From Falsiruegeria litorea R37 (GTDB lineage: Bacteria; Pseudomonadota; Alphaproteobacteria; Rhodobacterales; Rhodobacteraceae), in assembly GCF_900172225.1 (NCBI RefSeq), contig NZ_FWFO01000002.1, positions 1-64,000 of the forward strand: DNA of 64,000 nucleotides, written 5' to 3'. Every line of letters starts with the position of its first letter. The stretch's first letter is position 1. Under the pieces are notes generated by a model. The model was not told where the DNA came from, did no database searches, and saw nothing but the letters and a program-made list of their open reading frames with translations. Below are positions 34,665-43,518 of the stretch, piece by piece. The position numbers and the translations under genes were made by a program.

Positions 34665-37228
34665 CGGAACGCTGACACGGCTTGCCATCGGGGATTGTTG
34701 TCGCTCAGGTGCCGCAGGTGACCCCAACTGCCCCATTTGTTCGGTCGATAGACATCCGCGTAGGCGTTGAACAGTTTGCCGCCAAGTGCATGCCAACCCC
34801 GGATCAGCTCGGTGTAAAGCGCGCCCATTTCCGGCGAATAGTTGAAATGGGTGAAAAACGCGGTCAGCTCTTCATCGTCGACCATGGGGCCGATACCGAC
34901 AACATGTGTGCCGCCCTCGTACATGATCAGGTCCAGAGCATATGTGTCCGCCACTTTCGCATGGTACGGCAGGCGCTCTGTCAAATTGTGGGCCAGCGTG
35001 TCTTCTGTCTGGCCGCTCACAAGCCCGTCTCGCAGTTCGGCCCAAGCCAGAGCCGAGGCCGCGTCGAACCGGTGTTGGCTGATATGGTCCTGCAAGGCCG
35101 TGCCAGTCAGCCCCTTGGCTGTGCCTTGTGCTGATGCTTGCGCACGACTTTCCGCCAACCAGCCCTGTACCATGTCGCGGCGATCTTCGAGGCCAAGAAC
35201 ACCGCCAAAATATCCCGTCACAGCGTAGGCATCAAAGTGGTCCGCGGGGCGTGTTCGGCCTGGTTTTTCGGCGACCCAAGGCGGTGCCTCAAGGATCAAC
35301 TCTTCCAAACCGATCCAACCCGTTTGGGTGGAAATCACCCGAACCAGGCGGTCTGCTGCCTGATCGCCATAAACCTGCGTCCAGATCTGCGCCATTTCAG
35401 CGGCCCGACCGCCGTAAAAAGCAACCCAATGATCTTTTTTGTCCCAGGCCGCCAGCGCCTGTTCATCGGCCCAATGGGCCTGTTGAAATTGCCAGTTCCA
35501 GACCTCATTGGAATATTCGACATAGGCCTTTTGCTCGATCCACAGCGTATCGCGGACATACTCGGCAAAGGTGCGCATATAGGCATCGTCCGCCATATGG
35601 GGCATGTTGAACCATCCGTCCCCGCCCGTGCGGTTGAGCAGCTCGACCATCACCTCCAGCGGAACGCCATGATGTGCGTAGGTGTAGTCACTGGGGCGCG
35701 GGCGATCGGCCCAGGTGGTTTGGGTCGAGTTGTTGGTCTCCATCCAATCCATGAACCGCAACACTTGGAAGCCCTGAAGATGGTCCAGCCAAAGCGGATT
35801 GAAGATTGCGCCTGCGTCATAGGCCGCCTCATGCTCCAGCTTCACGACCGAGATGTTGCGGATGTAATCGCCACCCAAATGCGTGCGCTGAATGCGGATG
35901 TCGACGGGGCCGGGGCCGGGCTCAAAGTCGAACTCGATCCGGTTCTTGCCGTAACGCACGTTCTTGGCGCGGCCACGGACCTCGACAATGCCCTTGCCCT
36001 GATACCGCAACGCGTATCGCCCTTTGGTCGATACGGCTTCGGGTGGCAGATCTGTCAGAATCAAGGTCCCGATCGAGCCCAGCTCGGGCGGGATTTCCAC
36101 CGGCCAGCCATAATCGTCCAGATAGCCCGCCGCATTCAGATCCTCATGAGTTGCACCGCCAAAACGCCGAGGCAAATGCCCGATCCAGGGGCGGGCGGTT
36201 TTCATCACGTCAAGGAACGGTTGCTGGACCGACCAGTCGTTGACCCCAGCCAGCCCAATGGCCAGTGGCACGCGGCCCTCCGGTTCGGGGGGGGCGGGAA
36301 ACCCCTCGGGCAAGGGAATGGGATCGATGGTCGATTCGGATGCAACGGGCGCCTCCGGCGCAGTCGGTGCAGGCGGGGTGCCCGCCTGTGCCGGCTGCGC
36401 CGCCCCCGGCTTGGGTGGCGTTGGTTGGATGGCGTCGTAGGCGTTGACCACTTCAAACGCAATTTGTTGTAGCCGTTGAGCAAGGGCGGGGTTCGGGGCC
36501 TTGAACGGCCCGCCCCACTTGTCGCGCAACCGACGCGGCAGGCCTTCGGGGTTTTCACCGGTGATGGCGGCAAATTGCACCATGGTCAGAAAGTAGAACC
36601 CCAGATCGTTGGGGTGGATGGTGTCCGAAAACACATCGTCGATGCGATCCAGGCCGGGGACCGAGCCTGCGGTGATCTCATAGGCCAGCTGTGCCATCGC
36701 CTGACCGGCGGGGATCAGCTGCATGGGCGGTACATCCGGCCCGCGCTGCGCGTTCACCGAAGCGACAATCCCCTCCCACGCGGGCAGGTCTTGCTCGATC
36801 CGTTGTAGCCAGGGTGTGCCGTCGCCGTCGTCATATTCGATGTCGATTCCGCTGCCCGAGCGCAGGTCGTGCCAGGTTTCCTGTAAAAACACGCGCGTTT
36901 CCGGATTGGCGCCTGTGGCCAGATCGAAGTATTTTTGCGCATAGCCCGCGCTGTCGTTGAATTCGACCTGGTTGGCGAGCGGGATTGCTTCGGTCAGGAT
37001 CACGACGTTGTAATCCCCACCAGCAAGTGCACGCCGCGCGTTCAACCCCTCAGCCCGGTCCGCGTCGGTCCAGTTGTAAGACAGCGGCGCACCGTTGATG
37101 ATCTGAAAATCCACTTGCGCCTGCGGAGCGGCGCGTTCCAGAACTTGCGCCATCATCTGCGGGTTGGTCGGCCCGAACAGGCTGTGCCCCACAAAGAACA
37201 CGCCAACCAATGTGGACAACCAGCTCAT
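34661..37228 (-). CDS. Large SGNH-like plus glycoside-hydrolase-like protein
   Basis: An 855-residue protein; the ATG at 37228 overlaps the preceding stop. Its N-terminal 240 residues resemble the upstream protein: a hydrophobic start with FFVGHSLFG (Ser16), a VVILTEAIPL strand, a YETWH-like FLQETWHDL and the DTIHPNDLG block (Asp202, His205). That is the SGNH hydrolase plan. A Pro/Ala-rich linker (about 285-325) follows. Residues 330-855 resemble a clan GH-A barrel, with YSNEVWNW (Glu575) and MYEGGTH (Glu771) as candidate acid/base and nucleophile. A role in deacylating, cleaving or trimming the polysaccharide is inferred. A signal-like hydrophobic N-terminus suggests export. Confidence 0.65.
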   Translation of the reverse strand: MSWLSTLVGVFFVGHSLFGPTNPQMMAQVLERAAPQAQVDFQIINGAPLSYNWTDADRAEGLNARRALAGGDYNVVILTEAIPLANQVEFNDSAGYAQKYFDLATGANPETRVFLQETWHDLRSGSGIDIEYDDGDGTPWLQRIEQDLPAWEGIVASVNAQRGPDVPPMQLIPAGQAMAQLAYEITAGSVPGLDRIDDVFSDTIHPNDLGFYFLTMVQFAAITGENPEGLPRRLRDKWGGPFKAPNPALAQRLQQIAFEVVNAYDAIQPTPPKPGAAQPAQAGTPPAPTAPEAPVASESTIDPIPLPEGFPAPPEPEGRVPLAIGLAGVNDWSVQQPFLDVMKTARPWIGHLPRRFGGATHEDLNAAGYLDDYGWPVEIPPELGSIGTLILTDLPPEAVSTKGRYALRYQGKGIVEVRGRAKNVRYGKNRIEFDFEPGPGPVDIRIQRTHLGGDYIRNISVVKLEHEAAYDAGAIFNPLWLDHLQGFQVLRFMDWMETNNSTQTTWADRPRPSDYTYAHHGVPLEVMVELLNRTGGDGWFNMPHMADDAYMRTFAEYVRDTLWIEQKAYVEYSNEVWNWQFQQAHWADEQALAAWDKKDHWVAFYGGRAAEMAQIWTQVYGDQAADRLVRVISTQTGWIGLEELILEAPPWVAEKPGRTRPADHFDAYAVTGYFGGVLGLEDRRDMVQGWLAESRAQASAQGTAKGLTGTALQDHISQHRFDAASALAWAELRDGLVSGQTEDTLAHNLTERLPYHAKVADTYALDLIMYEGGTHVVGIGPMVDDEELTAFFTHFNYSPEMGALYTELIRGWHALGGKLFNAYADVYRPNKWGSWGHLRHLSDNNPRWQAVSAFR

Positions 37229-38172
37229 TGCGGCACCCCAGTCTTGGGATAAGAGGTGACGGTCTTCCACACCACCTCTTGCATCAGACGCGCAGCCTTG
37301 GCCGACGGGGCCTTGGCCCGGGTGCCATCAGCCTTGAGCAGCTCATGCGGCAGTCCAACGGGTGATTTCTGATAGAGCACAGCGTAATGCGTCAATGCCA
37401 CCAGATAGTTGCCCAGATCGCCCATATGGATCGGATCGAGTTCGCCTTTCGGGTCGAGGCCAAACAGATCCTCAGGGCCAGTGATGCCCTCAACTCCACC
37501 AGCCTCTCGCACAGTTGTCATGAAGTTCAGCAACACCTGACCGGCGGGGATGACATGCACGGCGCGATCCGGCTTCCGCGCCAGATCCGCCAGCAGCAAG
37601 CGGTTTTCCCACAAATCCGTCAGATCCTGTTGCAGTCGGATCTCCCATCCCTTGGGATCGGTCAGCCAATGCCAGGTTTCATACAGATAGACCGGCGCAT
37701 CGGGGTTGCCGGAATGCGCCAGATCAGCCCAGAGGCCCAGGTATTTCACACTGTCGTGGTATTTGATTGCATCGCTCAGCTCGACCATTTCGGTCAGCAC
37801 CACAGCATCATAGTCGCCCGAACCGATGGCCTGTTTTGCATCCCGAAAAACCCCAGTCTGGGCATTGCTTTCATCGAACCCCAGGATCTCAACGTCTTCT
37901 TCCCAATGCGCGCGCATCGGTGTGCCCCAGCCCAATTGACTGTTATAGTCATGTCCCTCGGGCGCCAACTGCGCCAGCATTGCGGGCATGTCCTGATTGA
38001 CCAGACTGTGACCCAGGAAAAAGACCCGCATCGGCCCCTGGGGCGCAGGCACCGGTTTTGCATAGGTCGTCGCGACTACCTCTGGCGCGGGCAGGCGGGG
38101 TTTGAACCAGACCCACCATGCGCCAGCCCCCAAGAGGAGGACAACGACAAGGATCAACAGAACCAAACGCAT
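37225..38172 (-). CDS. Membrane-anchored SGNH-like protein
   Basis: A 315-residue protein with an N-terminal membrane anchor (residues 3-23) and the rest likely periplasmic. Conserved blocks are VFFLGHSLVNQDMPAML (Ser56), AVVLTEMVEL, YLYETWHWL, IPAGQVLLNF and DPIHMGDLG (Asp246, His249). Together they follow the Ser / D-x-x-H layout of SGNH esterases and acyltransferases. The same blocks appear in the N-terminal part of the next gene product, so the two are paralogues. It starts 61 bases after the phosphopantetheinyl transferase gene. Acyl-ester removal from, or transfer to, polysaccharide or the NRPS-PKS product is a plausible but unproven role. Confidence 0.65.
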   Translation of the reverse strand: MRLVLLILVVVLLLGAGAWWVWFKPRLPAPEVVATTYAKPVPAPQGPMRVFFLGHSLVNQDMPAMLAQLAPEGHDYNSQLGWGTPMRAHWEEDVEILGFDESNAQTGVFRDAKQAIGSGDYDAVVLTEMVELSDAIKYHDSVKYLGLWADLAHSGNPDAPVYLYETWHWLTDPKGWEIRLQQDLTDLWENRLLLADLARKPDRAVHVIPAGQVLLNFMTTVREAGGVEGITGPEDLFGLDPKGELDPIHMGDLGNYLVALTHYAVLYQKSPVGLPHELLKADGTRAKAPSAKAARLMQEVVWKTVTSYPKTGVPQ

Positions 38173-38233
38173 TTTCAGTGTCTTTCGCTCTTTGACGGGA
38201 CCGCTGCCAACCTAACGCGCCCGTGGATCGGTT

Positions 38234-38905
38234 TCACGCACGAACTGCAACAGCAGTGACGATCAACCCGTCGCCGCGGGCAATTTTGCCCGGAATTTCA
38301 TCCCCTTTCCCGAAGGGGGCAACCGGGTGGGCAAAGCGGGCGACAAAGGAACTCAGCGTCTCATCCATCGTCACCTCAAGCGTTTGAAAATCAAAAAGCG
38401 TCTGGCTGGCTGGATATTGTGCCTTATAGGCGCATTCCTTTGCGGAAAAGATCACTTTTGCCGCGCGACCGGGATCCGTTTGGCGGGCCAGCCAGGTCTG
38501 TTCGATTGGGGTGCAGACGGTCGCTGTCAGATCCTCTGGCAGCGCTGCGTCCTCCTCAATGTCGAGCGCCAGCATCCGAACTTCCCCAACCCAGGCCACA
38601 GCAGCCAGACAGGCGGTGTCCGTGTGCGAGATCGTTCCCAACAGCGGGTCGGGCCAGATCGGAGCGCGGTCCTGGCCCATGAGCACGGCGAGCGGCGGCG
38701 CGCCGAGCTCGGCCATCGCTTGTCGGGCAGCGACACGGCCGGCAGAGAACTCGCGCAGTCGTTTGGGAACTGCACCGGGCAGGGCGGCCAGTTCGTCGTC
38801 ATAGGCCTGATGAGCTGCACGCGGGTCGGTGGCGGATACGGCAATCACCGGATCCAGCAGCGCCCCCGCCAGCATCAGAGCCGTGGTATGATCGCCCTGG
38901 GTCAT
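38234..38905 (-). CDS. 4'-Phosphopantetheinyl transferase (EntD/Sfp type)
   Basis: A 223-residue transferase. Family motifs are FSAGRVAARQAMAELG, GTISHTDTACLAAVA, the metal-binding LALDIEED and the catalytic IFSAKECAYKAQYP. It converts apo carrier proteins to the holo form using coenzyme A. Its ATG overlaps the NRPS stop as ATGA, so it is translationally coupled to that gene and most likely activates the NRPS PCP (Ser1465) and the PKS ACP (Ser1808). Confidence 0.92.
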   Translation of the reverse strand: MTQGDHTTALMLAGALLDPVIAVSATDPRAAHQAYDDELAALPGAVPKRLREFSAGRVAARQAMAELGAPPLAVLMGQDRAPIWPDPLLGTISHTDTACLAAVAWVGEVRMLALDIEEDAALPEDLTATVCTPIEQTWLARQTDPGRAAKVIFSAKECAYKAQYPASQTLFDFQTLEVTMDETLSSFVARFAHPVAPFGKGDEIPGKIARGDGLIVTAVAVRA

Positions 38906-41900
38906 TGCGTTTTCATCCGACGTCCGGCGCGCATGGCACGACGTTTCGAAATGGTGTCGGCGCGGGCTGCCGTATCCTCGGCCGGTTTTTCTTCGGTTGG
39001 CTTGTCCTGCTGGATGTGGGCGCTCAGGCCCGACAGGGTCGGAAAGCGGAAGATGTCGGTGATCGACAGGCGCGGCAGTTCCAGTGTCTCGCGTATCTCG
39101 CGATGCGCCTGCACCGCCAGCAGGGAATGCCCCCCAAGCGTGAAGAAGTTGTCATCGGCCCGGATGTCCGCCACCCCCAGGATGCGCGACCAGATGGCAG
39201 CGATCCGGGTTTGAACGTCGCCCGAGGCCGGGGCGCTGCTGGTCACAGGGGCGCTGCTGCGTTGTGGCACGGGGGCAGGCAGCGCCTTGCGGTCGATTTT
39301 CTTGTTGGGTGTCAGTGGCAAGGCATCCAGCGTCATGATGTGGGTGGGCACCATGACCTCGGGCAGGCGGTCGCTCAGATGGGCGCGCAGGGCCGCGTCC
39401 GACACCGGCGTATCCGTGGTGATATAGCCCACCAACTGCGTGTTGCCGCCTTGTTCGCGGGCAATGACCACGCCCGAGCGCACACCGGTGAAGGCCGCAA
39501 GCGCGGCTTCGATCTCGCCCAGTTCGATCCGCTGGCCCCGGATCTTGATCTGGTGATCGGCGCGGCCCAGGAAATCCAGACTGCCATCGGCGCGCCACCG
39601 CACCATATCGCCGGTGCGGTACATGCGTGGTGCTGCCGTCACCGTCAGCCCGGCCTCGGCGGCAAAGGGATCAACCACATAGCGCTCATCCGTCAGTTCG
39701 GGTCGCTGCCAATAGCCGCGCGTCACGCCTTCGCCGCCGATAAACAGCTCTCCCGGTACCCCGATGGGGCAGGGCGCCCCTGTCGCATCGAGTACATAGA
39801 CCGAAGTGTTGGCAATCGGCGTTCCAATATCGACGATCCCGCTGTTCTGTTCAGGTACCGCTTGGCACGTCGACCAGATTGTCGTCTCGGTCGGTCCGTA
39901 CATGTTTAGGATCTGTGCGTTTGTGCAGTGACGCAGGTCATCCACCAGATCCCCGGCCAGCGCCTCGCCGCCCAACAGCAGATGGTCAACCCGCCCAAGC
40001 GCCATCCGCGCCTCGTCATTCATCGCGATGATGCGGGCCATGGATGGGGTGCATTGCAAGTGGGTCACATCGTGGCGGATGATCTGAGCCGCCAGAGAAT
40101 AGTCATCCTCAGCCAGCGTGCTTGGGGCATTGGAGCGCCGCAAGACTTCGGCCAGGGGTTTTAGCCCTTCGAGGACCAGACCAGGATCAATGCCATAGTC
40201 GATCAGGCAGGCAACCTCATCCACACCGATCCGCTTGAGGCTTTCAACCCGCGCCACGGCGTCTTCGACGGTGCCGAACAGACCTGAGTCCTCAAAATAC
40301 CGCTCAAAAGCGAAATCCAGGATTGCTTCCAGCTCGTCCTCGGTCAGCTGACCCAGGTCCATCTCGAACGGGTTTGATACGCCCTTGGGTTTCTTGAATG
40401 CGGGAAAGGCCCAGGCGTATTGCTTGATCAGCGCGGCGGCCGAGCGCAGGTAGTCCTTCATCGGTTCTCGTGCGATGCGGGCGGCCTCTTCTCGTGTGTC
40501 GGCCAGATAGCTGTGCAGCATCAGAGTGACGCGGTGGTTGTCCGGGTCATGTCCAGCCTCGCGCAGCGCGCTGTGGTACAGGTGGATCTTCTCCGCCACC
40601 TCGTCGATGCTTTGGCCCAGCAAGTGGGTCAGAACATTTGCCCCGATGCGCCCGGCCTCGATCCAGGTTTCGGGGTTGCCTGCGGTGGTCACCCAAACCG
40701 GCAATTCGTCCGACACCGGACGAGGCTGCGTGACGACTTCATGCAAGGTTCCGTCCGCCTTGGGAAAGGCCACGCTTTCACCACGCCACAGTTTGCGCAC
40801 CGTTTCGATGGCCTCGAACATCGCCGGTTTGTTCTGCGGTGGCGTGTTTTCGGGGCGCAGGATAAAGTCATCCGGCTGCCAGCCCGAGGCAAAGCCAATC
40901 GCCGCGCGCCCGCCGGTGAGGTTGTCGATCACCGCCCAATCCTCGGCAATGCGGGCGGGGTGGTGCAGGGGCGCGACGCAACTGCCCGCGCGGATTGAGA
41001 GGTTCTTGGTCACGGCAGCCACCGCCGCGCCGGTCACCGCCGGGTTGGGGTAGGGACCGCCAAAGGCGTGGAAATGCCGTTCGGGCGTCCAGACCGCGTT
41101 GAACCCATGGGCGTCGGCAAATTTGGCCCCTTCCAGTAGCAGCTCGTATTTCTTTGGTCCCGGACCATCGTCATTGCCCCAATACATCAGGTTAAAGTCG
41201 ATGTGCCGGTCGCTGCTGGCGATGGGGCCGTTTGACACCACCGCGCGGTTTTCCGTGCCGGTCAGCACCACCTTGAACCCGCGCGCCAGCGTCCAGAACA
41301 GCTCCAGCACCGAGATATCGAAGTTCAGGCTGGTCACGGCCAGCCAAACCGCGCCTGTCGCATTGTCGATACGGTCATCCATCCCGGCAAAGAAGTTGGC
41401 GACGTTGCGGTGTTCGACCATGACCCCCTTGGGTGTCCCGGTCGAGCCTGAGGTGTAGATCAGATAGGCCAGATCGTCGGCTGTCGCGCCCCCATCCACG
41501 TCGCGTGCCTGTGGGTCGGTCTCAACCGCGTCGATGCACAGCACATCCGCCTCGGATGCGGGCAGGTTGTTCACAAGGTTGCTCTGGCTCAGCAACACGC
41601 TGGCCTGGCTGTCTGCGATGTAATGCGCGATGCGATCTGCGGGATAGGCCGGGTCCAGCGGCACATAGGCCCCCCCGGCCTTGAGGATCGCCATTGCACC
41701 CACCACCATGTCGAGCGACCGGTCGGTGTACAGGCCAACATGCGCGCCGGGACCAACACCCATAGCGCGCAACCGTTCGGCCACGCTGTTGGCGCGGGTG
41801 TTGAGGTCGCGGTAACTAAGCGACTGGTCGTCGATCACCAAGGCGGTGTCTTCCGGGGAGCGGGCCACCTGCGCCTCGAACGCCTGATGCAGGGTTTCGG

Positions 41901-43518
41901 TGCGATCATAATCGCGGGCCGAACTGTTCCAATCGGCCAGGATGCGCGCACGTTCGGCTGCCGAGAGGATCGAGATATCGGCCAGTCGGGCACTTGCTTC
42001 GGCGTCACGCAGTGCCTGCAGTGCGGTTTCCAGCCGCTGCGCCAAAAGTTCCACGCTTTGCGGATCAAAGGCCGCGGTGTCGACATGCAGCGTTGCCTGT
42101 CCTTGCGAGAGGGACACGGTTGCAAGAGCGCCGGAAACCGGGCCCGACCCGTCCAGAGAGAGCGCAACCTGCGGCACTGAAAAGCTCTGGACCTCGGGGT
42201 CCCGGGCGGGCAGGTCTGATGGGAATGCGCCAAGCCGGTTCACCATGTCCGCCACGTGCGTCAGCCGTTGGGTCGCATCTGCCACGCTGTCTTGCGTGGA
42301 CAGGTGTACCGGCACCCAAGGTTCCAAAAAGTCCGGGGTCGCAAAGGCAGCAGCCTGTAGGGCCGAATGGGTGAGGGCGGCCGTGACTTCTTCGTTTCCG
42401 TCCCCCTGTTGCGCCCACCGAAGCACAGCAACACCGGCCTGTTCCACATCAATCCCATGGGGAACCGCGATGCGAACCGCGCTCCACTTGTCACTGATTC
42501 CACTGCCCGCGAGGGGCATTTGTACTGGCTGGATGGATTGCAGCTTGGGCCGCCAATGGCGTTCCGCAGCCAGGGATTGGGTGATGGCCGTCGCGCGCGC
42601 CTGCGCGGTTTCCGGCGAGAGCGCAGGCAGCATGTTGCCGACCGAGGCAATGTCGGATGGCTGCACCGGCACGCCGTGCGGGCTGCGCAGATGCTCCAGT
42701 CGAAGATCGCCATCGCCGGTTGCCACAAGCACGCCATTGGTGTCGAAATCCAGAACGGTGCCCGGGGTTTTACCACTGTTGGTGCCTGCAAGAATAGCGC
42801 GCCCGACCAGGACAGAGCCATTGGTCGTGTCGATGCGCGGGCTGAGGAGCGGGTTCCAATATTCACCAAAATCCAATGCGCGCACTTGCGCCGCCACCTG
42901 CGCGGCAGGTTGCGACAGATCCAGCGTCCCACCCGCCCCGGGCCGGGCGTCGCGGGCAAAATAGCGCCGTGCGCTGGCGTCTTGAACTGTGGGGGTCAGC
43001 TCTGTTTCCAGCTGGGTCAGCACATCAACAAAACTGTCCAGAGCTGCCGCATAGCATTTCGAATTCAGCGACAGAGCAGTTTCATCTTCGGCAATGTCGA
43101 ATTCGGGCCGGGCCAGGATGTCGCCGGTGTCGATGCCGCTTTCGATCAGATGCCAGGTGATGCCATACCGGGTTTCGCCGTTGAGCAGGGCCCAAACCGG
43201 CGTGTTCAGACCGGCATAGCGCGGTAGCGGCCCATCGTGAAAGTTGACGGCCCCTTTGGCAGGTAGAGCGAGGATTTCGTCTGAAACGACTTGCAGGTTC
43301 GCAATCGACAAGAGCCAGTCGAAGTCACCGGGCTGAAATTGCTCAGTCAGCGCCCCCATCTGGTCCGCTTGCGGCAAACCTTTGGTTGCGGCCCAGGTCT
43401 TGATCGCGGGGTCCGTGGAAATGACCGCCTTGATCTGATGCCCGCGATCCAACAGCGCGTCGGCACAGCCGATCAGCAGAGATTCATTGCCGATGACAAC
43501 GCAGGAAAATCCAGTCAT
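38902..43518 (-). CDS. NRPS: formyltransferase, degenerate C, A domain split by luciferase-like monooxygenase, PCP
   Basis: A 1538-residue synthetase. The ATG at 43518 has GGAGG upstream and overlaps the previous stop; the longer frame to 43851 gives junk sequence. Residues 1-310 resemble methionyl-tRNA formyltransferase (catalytic Asn92, His94, Asp130). Residues about 330-515 look like a condensation-domain remnant without HHxxxDG. The adenylation domain starts near 535 (TSGSTGTPKG near 690). It is interrupted after NFDISVLELFW (Asp734) by a MupA/Atu3671-type luciferase-like monooxygenase at about 765-1130, then resumes (Gln1155, NMYGPTE at 1206). A hand-read pocket code DILQLGMIW suggests glycine. 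The PCP carries Ser1465 in GGHSLL. There is no thioesterase, so the chain must pass to another protein. Confidence 0.88.
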   Translation of the reverse strand: MTGFSCVVIGNESLLIGCADALLDRGHQIKAVISTDPAIKTWAATKGLPQADQMGALTEQFQPGDFDWLLSIANLQVVSDEILALPAKGAVNFHDGPLPRYAGLNTPVWALLNGETRYGITWHLIESGIDTGDILARPEFDIAEDETALSLNSKCYAAALDSFVDVLTQLETELTPTVQDASARRYFARDARPGAGGTLDLSQPAAQVAAQVRALDFGEYWNPLLSPRIDTTNGSVLVGRAILAGTNSGKTPGTVLDFDTNGVLVATGDGDLRLEHLRSPHGVPVQPSDIASVGNMLPALSPETAQARATAITQSLAAERHWRPKLQSIQPVQMPLAGSGISDKWSAVRIAVPHGIDVEQAGVAVLRWAQQGDGNEEVTAALTHSALQAAAFATPDFLEPWVPVHLSTQDSVADATQRLTHVADMVNRLGAFPSDLPARDPEVQSFSVPQVALSLDGSGPVSGALATVSLSQGQATLHVDTAAFDPQSVELLAQRLETALQALRDAEASARLADISILSAAERARILADWNSSARDYDRTETLHQAFEAQVARSPEDTALVIDDQSLSYRDLNTRANSVAERLRAMGVGPGAHVGLYTDRSLDMVVGAMAILKAGGAYVPLDPAYPADRIAHYIADSQASVLLSQSNLVNNLPASEADVLCIDAVETDPQARDVDGGATADDLAYLIYTSGSTGTPKGVMVEHRNVANFFAGMDDRIDNATGAVWLAVTSLNFDISVLELFWTLARGFKVVLTGTENRAVVSNGPIASSDRHIDFNLMYWGNDDGPGPKKYELLLEGAKFADAHGFNAVWTPERHFHAFGGPYPNPAVTGAAVAAVTKNLSIRAGSCVAPLHHPARIAEDWAVIDNLTGGRAAIGFASGWQPDDFILRPENTPPQNKPAMFEAIETVRKLWRGESVAFPKADGTLHEVVTQPRPVSDELPVWVTTAGNPETWIEAGRIGANVLTHLLGQSIDEVAEKIHLYHSALREAGHDPDNHRVTLMLHSYLADTREEAARIAREPMKDYLRSAAALIKQYAWAFPAFKKPKGVSNPFEMDLGQLTEDELEAILDFAFERYFEDSGLFGTVEDAVARVESLKRIGVDEVACLIDYGIDPGLVLEGLKPLAEVLRRSNAPSTLAEDDYSLAAQIIRHDVTHLQCTPSMARIIAMNDEARMALGRVDHLLLGGEALAGDLVDDLRHCTNAQILNMYGPTETTIWSTCQAVPEQNSGIVDIGTPIANTSVYVLDATGAPCPIGVPGELFIGGEGVTRGYWQRPELTDERYVVDPFAAEAGLTVTAAPRMYRTGDMVRWRADGSLDFLGRADHQIKIRGQRIELGEIEAALAAFTGVRSGVVIAREQGGNTQLVGYITTDTPVSDAALRAHLSDRLPEVMVPTHIMTLDALPLTPNKKIDRKALPAPVPQRSSAPVTSSAPASGDVQTRIAAIWSRILGVADIRADDNFFTLGGHSLLAVQAHREIRETLELPRLSITDIFRFPTLSGLSAHIQQDKPTEEKPAEDTAARADTISKRRAMRAGRRMKTQ

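Noticed and set aside
35138-36472. 444-codon plus-strand open frame
   Set aside because: It is antisense to the large SGNH/GH-like gene, which has a coupled start, recognisable motifs and operon context.
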